DNA of 64,000 nucleotides from Agrobacterium leguminum (GTDB lineage Bacteria; Pseudomonadota; Alphaproteobacteria; Rhizobiales; Rhizobiaceae), in contig NZ_JADQWB010000019.1 in the NCBI RefSeq assembly GCF_015704895.1, positions 1 to 64,000 on the forward strand, given 5' to 3'. A model generated the notes under the pieces. That model worked only from the letters and a program-made list of their open reading frames with translations. It ran no database searches and had not been told where the DNA came from. A program made the position numbers and the translations under genes. Positions 17,365 through 27,439 of this stretch are shown in pieces. The stretch's first letter is position 1. Every line of letters starts with the position of its first letter.

Positions 17365-18156
17365 TCATATAGGCCCGGAAATGGCCATTGCAAAGGTCAA
17401 AACCGTCACATCCGCGGCACCAGCCTTGCGCAGGGCGCGGCTTGCCGCACCCACCGTCGCACCGGTGGTATAGACGTCGTCCACCAGCACCACGCGCCTG
17501 CCATGGACATCGGTTTCCCGGCCGGGCGCAAGCGCGAAAGCGCCGCGCATATTGTCCCGCCGGGCAAGCGCGGAAAGACCCACCTGCCGCTCTGTCGGTT
17601 TCACGCGCAGCAGCGTGCCGGCAAGCAAGGGCTTACCGGAGGCCCTGGCCAGATGCCGCGCCAGCTCGGCGGATTGATTGAAGCGGCGGCGCAGGAAGCG
17701 GTTGCGATGCAATGGAACGGGCACGATGCAATCGCAGGCATCCACCGTTCCGTCACTTGCCCTCATCATCCACAGCGCCATCAGGCGGGCGAGATCGGTC
17801 CGGTCCTGATATTTCAGCCGGTGCACCAGCTTGCGGGCGGTTCCCTCATGGCTTGCGACGGCGCGCAGCCGGTCAAAAGGCGGCGGTTCGGCAATCGCCT
17901 GCGCGCTCACGAAACCGTCTCCGTGATCCCGCGCGAAGGGAATGCCCAGAACCTCGCAAAAAGGGCGATCGATAAAGGCCACATCCCGCCAGCAATCCGC
18001 GCATAAGGCGCCCTCGCCGCCGGTCATGCGGGTGCAGCCCGCGCAGGTTGGCGGGTAGACCATACGAAAGACCGCACGCCACATGTCTCCCGCCGCCGCC
18101 GGCACGGCCGCAGACTTCGACAGCAACCCCGAAAACAGACTTTCACCAGCACCCAT
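17365..18156 (-). CDS. comF: ComF-family phosphoribosyltransferase-like protein
   Basis: A 263-residue ComF/GntX-type protein. A four-cysteine zinc motif (C38, C41, C52, C55) sits in the N-terminal segment PPTCAGCTRMTGG...LCADCW. The C-terminal half is a type I phosphoribosyltransferase fold with the PRPP loop VVLVDDVYTTGATV near residues 222-235 and the family segment RRRFNQSAELAR. The homologue in Gram-positive bacteria is part of the DNA-uptake machinery; in alphaproteobacteria the role is uncertain. ATG 18156 is chosen because upstream codons lack family similarity. A methyltransferase gene starts divergently 143 bp away. Confidence 0.88.
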   Translation of the reverse strand: MGAGESLFSGLLSKSAAVPAAAGDMWRAVFRMVYPPTCAGCTRMTGGEGALCADCWRDVAFIDRPFCEVLGIPFARDHGDGFVSAQAIAEPPPFDRLRAVASHEGTARKLVHRLKYQDRTDLARLMALWMMRASDGTVDACDCIVPVPLHRNRFLRRRFNQSAELARHLARASGKPLLAGTLLRVKPTERQVGLSALARRDNMRGAFALAPGRETDVHGRRVVLVDDVYTTGATVGAASRALRKAGAADVTVLTFAMAISGPI

Positions 18157-18299
18157 GAGGTTGACTTTACCGCCGAACGGGTGCCTTTGCGAGAGCGATA
18201 GTTCCCTCCCGACACCGGGAAAACGATGCCCCAACCGGCATGAGACCAACGATACGGCCCGCCGATCCCGAAGGCGTTTGAGGCCGAGCAGGCAAGACG

Positions 18300-19181
18300 A
18301 TGGATATTCTCTTTGACCAGGCCCTGATCGAACAAAACCGTCGCCGGGCGTGGAACCGGCGCGACGACAGGGCCCTGTTTCTTCTTGATATGGCGGCCGA
18401 AGAGCTGGCCGACAGGCTTGCCATCGTCGAGCGCCAGTTCGAGACCGCAATCGAACTTCACGGCGGAACCGGCGTCACCGCCCGGCGGCTGGCGGAAACC
18501 GGCAAGGTGGATATCATTCGCCGTATCGAAACCGAGAGCTCTTTTGCGACGGATGCGAATATTCCCGAGGCCGCTTCCATGGAGCATCTGCCGCTTGAAG
18601 AGGCCTCCGCCAACCTCATCGTTTCACCGCTTGCCCTGCATCTGACCAACGATACGCCCGGCGCGCTGATCCAGATCCGCCGGGCATTGAAACCGGACGG
18701 CCTGTTTCTCGGCGCCATTCCCGGCAGCGGCACCCTGCAGGAACTGCGCGACGTGCTGCTGACCGCCGAGGCGGAGCTGACAGGAGGCGCCAGCCCGCGT
18801 GTCATTCCCTTCGCCGATGTGCGCGATGTCGGCGCGCTTTTGCAGCGCGCCGGGTTTGCGCTCCCCGTGACCGATGCGGAGAGCTACACCGTGCGTTACG
18901 ATTCGATTTTCCCGCTGATGCGCGACCTGCGCGCCATGGGCATGGCCAATCCGCTGGCAAGCCGCAGCAGAAAGCCGCTCAACCGCGCCTTTTTCCTGCG
19001 CGCGGCGGAGCTTTACGCCGAGCGATATTCCGATCCTGACGGGCGGATAAGAGCGACATTTTCCATCATCTATGTATCAGGCTGGGCGCCGCACGAAAGC
19101 CAGCAGAAGCCGCTGAAACCCGGCTCCGCCAAGGTGCGGCTTGCCGATGCCTTAAAGACAACCGAGGTGAAGCTGTCCTGA
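18300..19181 (+). CDS. NDUFAF5/BioC-like methyltransferase-fold protein
   Basis: A 293-residue class I methyltransferase-like protein. The start MDILFDQALIEQNRRRAW and the middle SMEHLPLEEASANLIVSPLALHLTNDTP match the alphaproteobacterial relatives of mitochondrial NDUFAF5, which modifies an arginine of complex I during assembly. The SAM glycine motif is degenerate (ELHGGTGVTARRL). The C-terminal segment ATFSIIYVSGWAPHESQQKPLKPGSA is highly typical. BioC-like malonyl-CoA methyltransferase is the main alternative but less likely from the C terminus. The gene converges on the pilin gene with an 18-bp gap. Confidence 0.82.
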   Translation: MDILFDQALIEQNRRRAWNRRDDRALFLLDMAAEELADRLAIVERQFETAIELHGGTGVTARRLAETGKVDIIRRIETESSFATDANIPEAASMEHLPLEEASANLIVSPLALHLTNDTPGALIQIRRALKPDGLFLGAIPGSGTLQELRDVLLTAEAELTGGASPRVIPFADVRDVGALLQRAGFALPVTDAESYTVRYDSIFPLMRDLRAMGMANPLASRSRKPLNRAFFLRAAELYAERYSDPDGRIRATFSIIYVSGWAPHESQQKPLKPGSAKVRLADALKTTEVKLS

Positions 19182-19199
19182 GCGATCAGCCAAAAGGCT

Positions 19200-19370
19200 T
19201 CAACTCTCGACCAAAGTGTCTACGATGAATTGAAACACGGCATTGATATTGCTGCTGATGCTGCCTGCGCCAGCAATGAGGGCCGCGGAAATCAGCCCGG
19301 CGATCAAGCCGTATTCAATCGCTGTCGCACCGTCTTCGTTTTTGCAAAAACTGATAAAAAAATGCAGCAC
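19200..19370 (-). CDS. Flp/Fap-type IVb pilin prepilin
   Basis: A 56-residue prepilin of the Flp family. The hallmark is a short basic leader (FFISFCKN) followed by EDG/ATAIEYGLIAGLISAALIAGAG, where cleavage after the Gly and the Glu at position 5 of the mature chain are conserved. The rest is a single hydrophobic helix and a short tail. I chose the GTG at 19370 because GGGGA lies 8 bp upstream; the ATG at 19391 would add seven residues and lacks a ribosome site. No tad/cpa assembly genes are nearby, so it relies on a cluster elsewhere. Confidence 0.85.
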   Translation of the reverse strand: MLHFFISFCKNEDGATAIEYGLIAGLISAALIAGAGSISSNINAVFQFIVDTLVES

Positions 19371-19485
19371 AGGATATTCCCCACCCGCCATCCGGTGCGT
19401 TGCGACAACCGGCTTCTGCCCTGTTGAAATCAACTCTATCCTAGGTCGGCGATGTGAGGAATCCGTTACCTTTGATGGTAAACGA

Positions 19486-19800
19486 TCAGCAACCGCTCTC
19501 GTTGCTATAACCCGTGACCACGCAGGGCATTTCCGGCATCGGCTGGGTGATGCTGCGACGGATGGAATAGGTCTTGCCCACATCCGTCTTTTTGATGGAG
19601 CCGGTGCTGATCATGTCGTAATTGTCGGGAAACTGCGCCACCCGCGTGGAGGATTTTCCGGCAAGCATGGGAGTGACGATGAGCGAGAGCGCGATAACCG
19701 CCGTGCCGAAAAGCAGCGCCACATTGAGCACGCCGGTGCGACGGGATTTGTCGGAATACAAGTGACGACCTTCCACCGTCTTCCAGAAATCCTCGTTCAT
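19486..19800 (-). CDS. Hypothetical single-pass membrane protein
   Basis: A 104-residue protein with a cytoplasmic N terminus (MNEDFWKTVEGRHLYSDKSRRTG), one membrane helix at about residues 24-46 (VLNVALLFGTAVIALSLIVTPML) and a periplasmic part ending in an MPCVVTGYSNESGC segment with two cysteines. I do not recognise a family. It sits 115 bp upstream of the Flp pilin gene on the same strand, so a pilus- or envelope-related role is conceivable but unproven. The ATG at 19800 has a GAGG sequence about 9 bp upstream. Confidence 0.7.
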   Translation of the reverse strand: MNEDFWKTVEGRHLYSDKSRRTGVLNVALLFGTAVIALSLIVTPMLAGKSSTRVAQFPDNYDMISTGSIKKTDVGKTYSIRRSITQPMPEMPCVVTGYSNESGC

Positions 19801-19973
19801 GACCAACCTCGTCTCGCGCAGTTTACCGCTTCTTTAGCTTAACAATCTGCCAGAGGGTGCTGAACGATCTCTTAACACAGCCCCGTTTTGGCACGGCAAA
19901 GCGCTGCAAACGGGGCATTTTCACGAAGCTGTGACGGGATAATACGCGAGGACCTCGGGGGGGCTTCCCGATT

Positions 19974-20387
19974 TTATAGCAGATCCTGCAGGAAGGGGAT
20001 GAGCGGCTCATCGGCCGGCGGCATGGGGTAATCGCGCAGGGCCTGCGGCTTCACCCATTTGATCGCCTGCCCTTCCCGGCCATGCGCAATGCCCTCATAA
20101 CGGCGGCACACGTAAAGCGGCATCAGGAGGTGAAAGGTCTCATAGGTGTGGCTGGCAAATGTCAGCGGTGCGAGGCAGGCGACCTTGGTTTTGATACCCA
20201 GCTCCTCGTCCAGTTCACGGACAAGGGTTTCCTCCGGCGTCTCGCCATGCTCCACCTTGCCGCCCGGAAATTCCCACAGGCCTGCAAGCGACTTGCCTTC
20301 CGGACGCTGCGCCAGAAGAATGCGGCCATCTTGATCCAGAAGGGCGCAGGCGGCGACGAGCAGGATTTTTTTGCCTGCCTCGCTCAT
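19974..20387 (-). CDS. mutT: 8-oxo-dGTP diphosphatase MutT
   Basis: A 137-residue Nudix hydrolase. The Nudix box is complete at residues 42-64 (GGKVEHGETPEETLVRELDEELG). The preceding GLWEFPGG and the early ALLDQDGRILLAQRPEGKSLAG are typical of MutT, which removes oxidised dGTP from the nucleotide pool and prevents A:T to C:G transversions. The start overlaps the stop of the GNAT gene by 4 bp (20384-20387), so the two are coupled, a pairing commonly seen next to argJ in Rhizobiales. Confidence 0.93.
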   Translation of the reverse strand: MSEAGKKILLVAACALLDQDGRILLAQRPEGKSLAGLWEFPGGKVEHGETPEETLVRELDEELGIKTKVACLAPLTFASHTYETFHLLMPLYVCRRYEGIAHGREGQAIKWVKPQALRDYPMPPADEPLIPFLQDLL

Positions 20388-21160
20388 TCGCCGGTTCCCT
20401 TGCGCCAGTAGCGATAACGATAGGCCTCCGAGAAGCCGAATTTCTCATAAAGGGCGATGGCAGGCGCATTGGTGGAAACCACCTGCAGCCAGGCGGTTTT
20501 TGCGCCGCTGATTCTCGCCCAGCGCAGTGCCGACGACAAAACCTGCGTGCCGAGGCCCTTTTTACGCTGCGACTTTTCGACATCGAGGGAGATGATGCCG
20601 GCAAGGTCGTTATCCTGCACGCAGATCACGGTCGCGAGCGGATTGCCTTCCACTTCCTCATTGATGAAAAGGCCGAGCGCCGGCTTGATGGAGCTGACGA
20701 TTTCCGCAATCGCCGGACGGAGCGCCGGATCGCTATCGCTGACCTTGATGCTCGCCTCGACAAAACGGCCGATATCGTGGCTCGGCAGGCTGACCAGCGT
20801 TTCGGGCAGCTCCATGCCGGAGAGATCGGCCGTCATGACCATCACCTCTTCGAACACGGACCAGCCGTCATTCGCCAGAAAATCCCTGAGCTGCGGCGGC
20901 ATCAGCGTCGTTTCGCGCACCACCAGCGGTCTGCCGAAATCTTCGAAACGCTTGCGCGCTTTTTCCAGCCGCACCGCGCTGTTTCCGTAATCGGACGGGT
21001 CCAGCGGCACCACGCAATTGATGCGCTTGGAGGGGTGCGAACCCGTCAGGCGGATTTGCCAGCTGCCGTCATAAATCACCGACGAGGCAGGCCATGCCCG
21101 GAAACTGACGGCTTCCAGACGGCGAACCAGCGGCAGATTGACGGCTTTATTGTCCTGCAT
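20384..21160 (-). CDS. GNAT-family N-acetyltransferase
   Basis: A 258-residue two-part acetyltransferase. The C-terminal third carries the acetyl-CoA motif VEKSQRKKGLGTQVLSSALRWA and the final LYEKFGFSEAYRYRYW, typical of GNAT enzymes. The N-terminal half resembles a degenerate second GNAT domain. The substrate is unknown. It follows argJ by 18 bp and overlaps mutT by 4 bp, so it belongs to the argJ-GNAT-mutT unit. The ATG at 21160 is preferred over an in-frame TTG at 21175. Confidence 0.85.
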   Translation of the reverse strand: MQDNKAVNLPLVRRLEAVSFRAWPASSVIYDGSWQIRLTGSHPSKRINCVVPLDPSDYGNSAVRLEKARKRFEDFGRPLVVRETTLMPPQLRDFLANDGWSVFEEVMVMTADLSGMELPETLVSLPSHDIGRFVEASIKVSDSDPALRPAIAEIVSSIKPALGLFINEEVEGNPLATVICVQDNDLAGIISLDVEKSQRKKGLGTQVLSSALRWARISGAKTAWLQVVSTNAPAIALYEKFGFSEAYRYRYWRKGTGE

Positions 21161-21178
21161 TCTCTTCGGCTCCAACGG

Positions 21179-22420
21179 TCAGCTCCGATAGTCGCCGTTG
21201 ATCGCAACATATTCTTTCGTCAGGTCACAGGTCCAGACGGTGGCCGTTCCCTGACCGAGACCGATATCCACCTTCACCGGAATGTCTTCGAGACGCATCA
21301 CCGCGCTGGTTTCCGCCTCCGAATAATCCGGGTCACGCTCGCCGTTGACGGCCACGCGCACGCCGCCGAACCAGATGGCGAGGCGGTCACGGTCGGCCAT
21401 TTCGCCGGACTTGCCGACGGCCATGACGACGCGGCCCCAATTGGCGTCTTCGCCGGCAACCGCGGTCTTCACCAGCGGCGAATTGGCGATGGAAAGGGCA
21501 ATCTTCTTGGCGGCGGCATCGTTTTCCGCGCCCGTTACGGTGACTTCCACCATCTTGCGCGCGCCTTCGCCGTCACGAACCACCTGCAGGGCAAGGTCCT
21601 TCAGGAGATCGTTCAGCGCGATGCGGAAGCCGGCAAGGCGCTCGTCATCGGCGCTCGTTACCTTCACCTGGCCGTCTTCAGCGGCAGCACCTGTCGCAAA
21701 CAGCATCAACGTATCGGAGGTGGAAGTGTCGCTATCGACCGTCACGGAATTGAATGTCGGGCCAACACCGGCAGACAGTAGCGACTGCAGGGCGGCGGGC
21801 TCGATATCCGCATCCGTCACCACGAAAGAGAGCATCGTCGCCATGTCGGGCGCAATCATGCCAGCACCCTTGGAAATGCCGTTGATCGTTACGATCACGC
21901 CGCCGATCTCGGCGGTGCGGGTCGAAACCTTGGGATAGGTGTCGGTCGTCATGATCGCCTTGGCGGCTTCCTGCCAGAAATCGGCTTCCGCCCTGACGTT
22001 CATATCGCCGAGAACGCCGGCGAATTTCGTCGCATCCAGCGGCTCGCCGATCACGCCCGTCGATGCCAGGAACACCTCGCCTTCAGAACAGCCAACGGCG
22101 GCAGCAGCGGATTTCGCCGTCAATTCGGTCGCGGCCTTGCCCTTGACGCCGGTAAAGGCATTGGCATTGCCGGAATTGACCACCACCGCGCGCGCCACGC
22201 CGCCGCCGAGATTGGCGCGGCAGAAATCGACCGGGGCAGATGGGCATTTCGATTTGGTGAAGACGCCGGCGACGCTTGCCGGCTTGTCGAACACCATCAG
22301 CAGAACGTCGGTGCGGTTCTTGTACTTGATGCCGGCGGCAGCCGTCGCCATGCGAACGCCGCGCAGCGCAGGCATGTCAGGATAGGATTTCGGAGCGAGC
22401 GGAGAAACGGCAACGGACAT
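21179..22420 (-). CDS. argJ: Bifunctional ornithine/glutamate N-acetyltransferase ArgJ
   Basis: A 413-residue ArgJ, which transfers the acetyl group from N-acetylornithine to glutamate in the cyclic arginine pathway. The self-cleavage site lies in [16 protein letters not shown], where the Thr of ATML becomes the nucleophile of the beta chain. Other conserved blocks are [22 protein letters not shown] and the C-terminal [22 protein letters not shown] 22420 ([19 protein letters not shown]) is the usual start. Its length agrees with other rhizobial ArgJ proteins. Confidence 0.96.
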   Translation of the reverse strand: MSVAVSPLAPKSYPDMPALRGVRMATAAAGIKYKNRTDVLLMVFDKPASVAGVFTKSKCPSAPVDFCRANLGGGVARAVVVNSGNANAFTGVKGKAATELTAKSAAAAVGCSEGEVFLASTGVIGEPLDATKFAGVLGDMNVRAEADFWQEAAKAIMTTDTYPKVSTRTAEIGGVIVTINGISKGAGMIAPDMATMLSFVVTDADIEPAALQSLLSAGVGPTFNSVTVDSDTSTSDTLMLFATGAAAEDGQVKVTSADDERLAGFRIALNDLLKDLALQVVRDGEGARKMVEVTVTGAENDAAAKKIALSIANSPLVKTAVAGEDANWGRVVMAVGKSGEMADRDRLAIWFGGVRVAVNGERDPDYSEAETSAVMRLEDIPVKVDIGLGQGTATVWTCDLTKEYVAINGDYRS

Positions 22421-22469
22421 GGGAAGCGCCTGAAATTCTGGAAAAGGGGTCTGGAATGCCTGAGATGAA

Positions 22470-22494
22470 ACGGGGCGGCCCATAGCCGCCCCGT
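22470..22494 (-). terminator. Hairpin between ppiC and argJ
   Basis: ACGGGGCGGC (22470-22479) and GCCGCCCCGT (22485-22494) form a perfect 10-bp stem with a 5-base loop 12 bp after the parvulin stop codon. On the minus strand it is followed by TTTCATCTC, a weak U tract, so termination may be partial. Confidence 0.6.
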
Positions 22495-22505
22495 AACATT
22501 TGTTT

Positions 22506-23369
22506 TTACTGCTGCGGCTGAGCCTGCTGTTCCTTCGTGGCTTCGTCGTAGCCCTTCTTCAGCGTCTCATCCATGATTTCGATCTTCTGGTCGGCCTTTG
22601 CCTTCTCGATGAGGGCAACGTACTTGTCACGCATGACAAGCTGACGAACCTGCGGCTCGACCTGCTCGAAAGCCGGCGGCGGCGCGATACGCTTGTCTTC
22701 GAGCTTGATGACGTGGAAGCCGAACTGGGTCTTCACCGGAGCCTTGGTGTAAGCGCCCTTTTCGAGACCGAAAGCGGCCTCTTCGAATTCCGGAACCATG
22801 CGGCCCTTGCCGAACCAGCCGAGATCGCCGCCGTCGTCCTTGTTGGAATCGGTCGACTTTTCCTTGGCGAGCGCGGCGAAATCCTTGCCCGAATCAAGCT
22901 GCTTGATGATGTCCTTGGCTTCGTCCTCGCTGGCGACCAGAATGTGGGCGGCCTTGATTTCCTCTTCCTGCGGCAGGGCTGCGACTTCCTTGTCGTAGCG
23001 GGCCTTTACTTCGTCAGCGGTAACGGCATCGACGACATGCTTGCGGAAATAGGCGTTGTGCAGCTCACGGTCCTGGATGAACTCCATGCGCTTCTTGAAA
23101 TCTTCAGTCTTTTCCAGACCTTCGGCGCTGGCGTTCTTCACCAGAAGCTTGACGTCGATCGCGCCGGAAAGGGCTGCAACCTTCTTCTGCTCATCGGGAA
23201 GCTGCGCGAGCTGCGGGTCGAGGTTGCTCATGGCGAGGTCGAGTTCGGACTGGTGGATTTCCAGATCGCCGACCTTGGCGACAACCTTGTCTTCCTGTGC
23301 GAAAGCCGGAAGCTGGAGGCCGAGCGTGGCCACAATCACCGCAGCCGCAATTTTATTATAGCGCAACAT
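22506..23369 (-). CDS. Periplasmic parvulin-type peptidyl-prolyl isomerase
   Basis: A 287-residue exported foldase. The signal peptide ends near QLPAFAQ (residue 25). A helical SurA-like N-terminal region precedes the PpiC/parvulin domain, which begins at [17 protein letters not shown] and contains [21 protein letters not shown] and [14 protein letters not shown]. The C terminus is rich in Lys and Gln ([12 protein letters not shown]). It assists folding of outer-membrane and periplasmic proteins. The ATG at 23369 has AAAGG upstream. The gene is divergent from secA, so export components are clustered. Confidence 0.92.
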   Translation of the reverse strand: MLRYNKIAAAVIVATLGLQLPAFAQEDKVVAKVGDLEIHQSELDLAMSNLDPQLAQLPDEQKKVAALSGAIDVKLLVKNASAEGLEKTEDFKKRMEFIQDRELHNAYFRKHVVDAVTADEVKARYDKEVAALPQEEEIKAAHILVASEDEAKDIIKQLDSGKDFAALAKEKSTDSNKDDGGDLGWFGKGRMVPEFEEAAFGLEKGAYTKAPVKTQFGFHVIKLEDKRIAPPPAFEQVEPQVRQLVMRDKYVALIEKAKADQKIEIMDETLKKGYDEATKEQQAQPQQ

Positions 23370-23611
23370 TTTGAACCTTTCGGGGACAATGCCGGCTCCA
23401 GACATGGTTTCCGGCTCTGAAAAAACTTCCAAACACCGGATTGTGGCCATTCTGTAACGGGCAGAACCGTTGACATCATTTGCCCCCCCTCTTATCTGTC
23501 ACGCAACCTCGCGTCCAGATACGTTGAAGGGCGAAGTCCGTCATTTATGCTGAAATCGGCGTGACGGAGAAAAGCGCCCGGCAAAACGGAATTTCAGAAA
23601 GGGCCAGTAAG

Positions 23612-26329
23612 ATGGTCAGTCTCGGCGGAATAGCCCGCAAGTTGTTCGGTTCGGCAAATGACCGCCGCGTCCGCTCCTATAAAAGCAAGATCGCAGCCAT
23701 CAATGCGCTGGAAGAAGCCACCAAGGCGCTCTCCAATGAGGCGCTGGCGGCCAAGACCGCTGAGTTCCGCCAGCAGCTTGCCGATGGCAAGACGCTGGAC
23801 GACCTGCTGATCCCGGCTTTCGCCGTTGCCCGCGAAGCCTCGCGCCGCGTTCTGCATATGCGCCCCTTCGACGTGCAGCTGACCGGCGGCATGATTCTGC
23901 ATGGCGGCGCCATCGCCGAAATGAAGACCGGTGAAGGCAAGACCTTGGTGGCGACCCTTGCGGTCTACCTCAACGCCCTTGCCGGCAAGGGCGTACATGT
24001 CGTCACCGTCAACGACTATCTCGCCAAGCGCGACGCGGCCACGATGAGCAGGCTCTATGGCTTTCTCGGCCTGACGACCGGCGTGATCGTCCACGGGCTG
24101 GACGACGACCAGCGCCGCGAGGCCTATGCCTGCGATATTACCTACGCGACGAATAACGAACTTGGCTTCGACTATCTGCGCGACAACATGAAATATGACC
24201 GCGCCCAGATGGTTCAGCGCGGCCACAACTACGCGATCGTCGACGAAGTCGACTCGATCCTGGTCGACGAGGCGCGCACGCCGCTCATCATTTCCGGCCC
24301 GCTGGACGACCGTTCCGACCTTTACAACACCATCGACGCCTTCATTCCGCTGCTGACGCCGGAAGATTACGAAATCGATGAAAAACAGCGTTCGGCCAAC
24401 TTCTCCGAAGACGGCACCGAGAAGCTCGAAAACCTGCTGCGGCAGGCGGGCCTCCTGAAGGGCGAATCGCTTTACGACGTCGAAAACGTCGCCATCGTTC
24501 ACCACATCAACAATGCGCTGAAGGCCCACAAGCTCTTCACCCGCGACAAGGACTATATCGTACGCAACGACGAAATCGTCATCATCGACGAGTTCACCGG
24601 CCGCATGATGCCGGGCCGCCGTTATTCCGAAGGTCAGCATCAGGCTCTCGAAGCCAAGGAAAAGGTGCAGATCCAGCCGGAAAACCAGACGCTTTCCTCC
24701 GTCACCTTCCAGAATTATTTCCGCATGTACGAAAAGCTGGCCGGCATGACCGGCACGGCTGCGACGGAAGCGGAAGAATTCGGCAACATTTACGGCCTCG
24801 ACGTCATCGAAGTGCCGACCAACCTGCCGATCCAGCGTATCGACGAGGACGACGAGGTTTACCGCACCGGCGAGGAGAAGTTCCAGGCGATCATCACCGA
24901 GATCAAGGCGGCGCATGAACGCGGCCAGCCGGTTCTGGTGGGTACGACCTCCATCGAAAAATCCGAGCTTCTGGCGCATCTCCTGCGTCAGTCCGGCTTC
25001 TCCGATTTCCAGGTCCTGAACGCCCGTTACCACGAGCAGGAAGCCTATATCGTTTCGCAGGCCGGCGTTCCGGGTGCGGTTACCATCGCCACCAACATGG
25101 CCGGCCGCGGCACCGACATCCAGCTCGGCGGCAACGTCGACATGCGGCTTGAGCGCGAGCTCGAAGGCATCGAACCCGGTCCGGAACATGACGCGAAGGA
25201 AGAGGCAATCCGCGCCGAGATCAAGGTGCTGAAGGAAAAGGCGCTTGCCGCCGGCGGTCTTTACGTCATCGCCACCGAGCGCCACGAAAGCCGACGCATC
25301 GACAACCAGCTGCGCGGCCGTTCCGGCCGTCAGGGCGACCCCGGCCGTTCGAAATTCTACCTCTCGCTTCAGGATGACCTGATGCGCATCTTCGGTTCCG
25401 AGCGCATGGACTCGATGCTGCAGAAGCTCGGCCTGAAGGAAGGCGAGGCAATCGTCCATCCGTGGATCAACAAGGCGCTGGAGCGCGCCCAGAAGAAGGT
25501 CGAAGCCCGCAACTTCGAGACCCGCAAGAACCTTCTGAAATATGACGACGTGCTGAACGACCAGCGCAAGGTGATCTTCGAGCAGCGTCTCGAGCTGATG
25601 GAAGCCGACAATATCGGCGAAACCGCAGCCGATATGCGCCATGAAGTGATCGAAACGCTCGTCACCAAGCATATTCCGGAAAATGCCTATGCCGAACAGT
25701 GGGATATTGCAGGCCTGAAGGCTGGTATCGCCCAGTTCCTGAACCTCGACCTGCCGGTTGAGGAATGGGCCAAGGAAGAAGGCATCGCCGAGGACGATAT
25801 TCTTCAGCGCGTCACCGAGGCCGCCGACAAATACGCCGCCGAGCGCGCGGAACGTTTCGGCCCCGAGATCATGACCTATGTGGAACGTTCGGTCATTCTC
25901 CAGACGATCGACCATCTGTGGCGCGAACATATCGTCAACCTCGACCATCTCCGCTCGGTCGTCGGTTTCCGCGGTTATGCCCAGCGCGACCCGCTGCAGG
26001 AATACAAGGCGGAAGCCTTCGAACTGTTCCAGGCGCTGCTCGCCAATCTGCGCGAGGCCGTTACCGCCCAGCTGATGCGGGTGGAACTGGTGCAGCAGGA
26101 ACCGCAGCAGCCGGAACTGCCGGAAATGACGGCGCATCATCTCGATCCCAATACGGGCGAAGACGAAATGGCGCAGGGCCAGCAGGCTGCGCCCGCTGCG
26201 TTCGTGCCGGCCGAGGATCGCGATCCGGAAAACCCCGCCACCTGGGGTCGCATCGGCCGCAACGAAATGTGCCCCTGCGGCTCCGGCAAGAAATACAAAC
26301 ACTGCCACGGCGTTTACGAACAGGCCTGA
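23612..26329 (+). CDS. secA: Preprotein translocase ATPase SecA
   Basis: A 905-residue SecA, the motor that drives unfolded preproteins through SecYEG. Walker A is MKTGEGKT near residues 104-111, the DEAD-type box lies in [21 protein letters not shown], and [15 protein letters not shown] and [13 protein letters not shown] mark nucleotide-binding domain 2. The extreme C terminus holds the zinc-binding [14 protein letters not shown] (from about residue 887) that contacts SecB and lipids. ATG 23612 ([13 protein letters not shown]) matches the family; an ATG-like start at 23561 would add 17 residues. A strong terminator follows at 26352. Confidence 0.97.
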   Translation: MVSLGGIARKLFGSANDRRVRSYKSKIAAINALEEATKALSNEALAAKTAEFRQQLADGKTLDDLLIPAFAVAREASRRVLHMRPFDVQLTGGMILHGGAIAEMKTGEGKTLVATLAVYLNALAGKGVHVVTVNDYLAKRDAATMSRLYGFLGLTTGVIVHGLDDDQRREAYACDITYATNNELGFDYLRDNMKYDRAQMVQRGHNYAIVDEVDSILVDEARTPLIISGPLDDRSDLYNTIDAFIPLLTPEDYEIDEKQRSANFSEDGTEKLENLLRQAGLLKGESLYDVENVAIVHHINNALKAHKLFTRDKDYIVRNDEIVIIDEFTGRMMPGRRYSEGQHQALEAKEKVQIQPENQTLSSVTFQNYFRMYEKLAGMTGTAATEAEEFGNIYGLDVIEVPTNLPIQRIDEDDEVYRTGEEKFQAIITEIKAAHERGQPVLVGTTSIEKSELLAHLLRQSGFSDFQVLNARYHEQEAYIVSQAGVPGAVTIATNMAGRGTDIQLGGNVDMRLERELEGIEPGPEHDAKEEAIRAEIKVLKEKALAAGGLYVIATERHESRRIDNQLRGRSGRQGDPGRSKFYLSLQDDLMRIFGSERMDSMLQKLGLKEGEAIVHPWINKALERAQKKVEARNFETRKNLLKYDDVLNDQRKVIFEQRLELMEADNIGETAADMRHEVIETLVTKHIPENAYAEQWDIAGLKAGIAQFLNLDLPVEEWAKEEGIAEDDILQRVTEAADKYAAERAERFGPEIMTYVERSVILQTIDHLWREHIVNLDHLRSVVGFRGYAQRDPLQEYKAEAFELFQALLANLREAVTAQLMRVELVQQEPQQPELPEMTAHHLDPNTGEDEMAQGQQAAPAAFVPAEDRDPENPATWGRIGRNEMCPCGSGKKYKHCHGVYEQA

Positions 26330-26351
26330 GGCAGTTCCTGACAGACAAACG

Positions 26352-26386
26352 AAATCGCCCGCACCTTCGGTTGCGGGCGATTTTCG
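26352..26386 (+). terminator. Rho-independent terminator after secA
   Basis: AAATCGCCCGC (26352-26362) pairs with GCGGGCGATTT (26373-26383), giving an 11-bp stem extended by ACC/GGT inside the loop and followed by a short T run. It is well placed 23 bp after the secA stop codon. Confidence 0.85.
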
Positions 26387-26464
26387 TTGCACCCCTCGAT
26401 CGCTGTTGACGGATATCGGCAATTTCCAATATGGGAGCCTCATCGTCCTTCGGAAAACGCTTTC

Positions 26465-27358
26465 ATGGCTCCTCGCGACTTTGCCGCCTATGTTTTTCTC
26501 GCACTCGCGTGGGGAATGTCGTTCCTGCTGCTTTTGCATGTCGTCGAGGCCTTCGGCTGGATCGGGGCGGTCACGCTCCGCTCGCTGGTCACCGCCATCA
26601 CCCTGTTTCTGATCGCGATTGCGGTGCGCCGAAAGCTCGCATTTTCCGCGAGCTGGCGCGCCTTCGCAGTCGTCGGCGCAACAACGGTCGCGGGACAGTT
26701 GATCGGCCTCTCCTATGCGACGCCGTTGGTCGGCACCGCCATGGCCGCCATATTGGTGGCCACCATCCCGCTCTTTTCCATGCTCATCGCGCAGGTCTGG
26801 GGTATCGAGCGTCTGACGCGTCAGGGCATTGCCGGTCTCGTAATCGGTCTTGCCGGCATCATCCTGCTTGTCGGCTTTCCCGCCGTTCCCGTTACAACCG
26901 GTTTCATCATCGGCTGCGCCGCCGCTGTCGCCGCGTGCATCTGCGCGGCCTATGGCAGCAATTTTGCCAGCCGCCACCTGAAGGGCGTGGGTTCCTGGGA
27001 AATCACCATAGGCTCATTCCTGACAGGCGGCCTGATGACCCTGCCGCTTCTCTTCGCGGTCCCATTGCCGAGAACGCCTGATCTCATCGATTACGGTTAT
27101 CTTCTGGTGCAGGCGGTGGTCATGAGCGGCCTCACCTACATCACCTATTTCAAGCTTGTCTCCTCGATCGGCGCAACCAGGGCGATCAGCGTGGAATTCG
27201 CCGTGACCGTCGTTGCGGTCCTCGTCGGCGCGCTGGTGCTGGATGAGCCGCTTTCGCTTCCCCAGCTTTTCGGCGCCGGCATCATCATTCTGGGCTGTGC
27301 GCTGGTCCTCAATCTCATGCCCAGAAAAAAGGCTCCGCCCACACCGTCCGGGGCGTGA
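26465..27358 (+). CDS. EamA/DMT-family transporter
   Basis: A 297-residue inner-membrane protein with about ten hydrophobic helices in two repeated EamA halves. The first half begins AAYVFLALAWGMSFLLLLHVVEAFGWIGAVTLR. The second half ends FAVTVVAVLVGALVLDEPLSLPQLFGAGIIILGCALV, the usual EamA closing motif. Such transporters export amino acids, metabolites or drugs; the substrate is not predictable. ATG 26465 is the best match to the family start. Spacing to the next gene on the same strand is about 80 bp. Confidence 0.88.
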   Translation: MAPRDFAAYVFLALAWGMSFLLLLHVVEAFGWIGAVTLRSLVTAITLFLIAIAVRRKLAFSASWRAFAVVGATTVAGQLIGLSYATPLVGTAMAAILVATIPLFSMLIAQVWGIERLTRQGIAGLVIGLAGIILLVGFPAVPVTTGFIIGCAAAVAACICAAYGSNFASRHLKGVGSWEITIGSFLTGGLMTLPLLFAVPLPRTPDLIDYGYLLVQAVVMSGLTYITYFKLVSSIGATRAISVEFAVTVVAVLVGALVLDEPLSLPQLFGAGIIILGCALVLNLMPRKKAPPTPSGA

Positions 27359-27439
27359 AGGGTTTATTAGCGTTTTCCACCAATAGTCGTGCTGGTCATT
27401 GCTGATCACACGGGATCGCGCCTGTCGCGCGAGGGAAAA

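Noticed and set aside
23594-26977. A 1127-codon open frame on the minus strand opposite secA.
   Set aside because: It is an antisense shadow of the high-GC secA gene and its neighbour: it spans a strong terminator and a second gene, has low-complexity composition and no ribosome site or domain.
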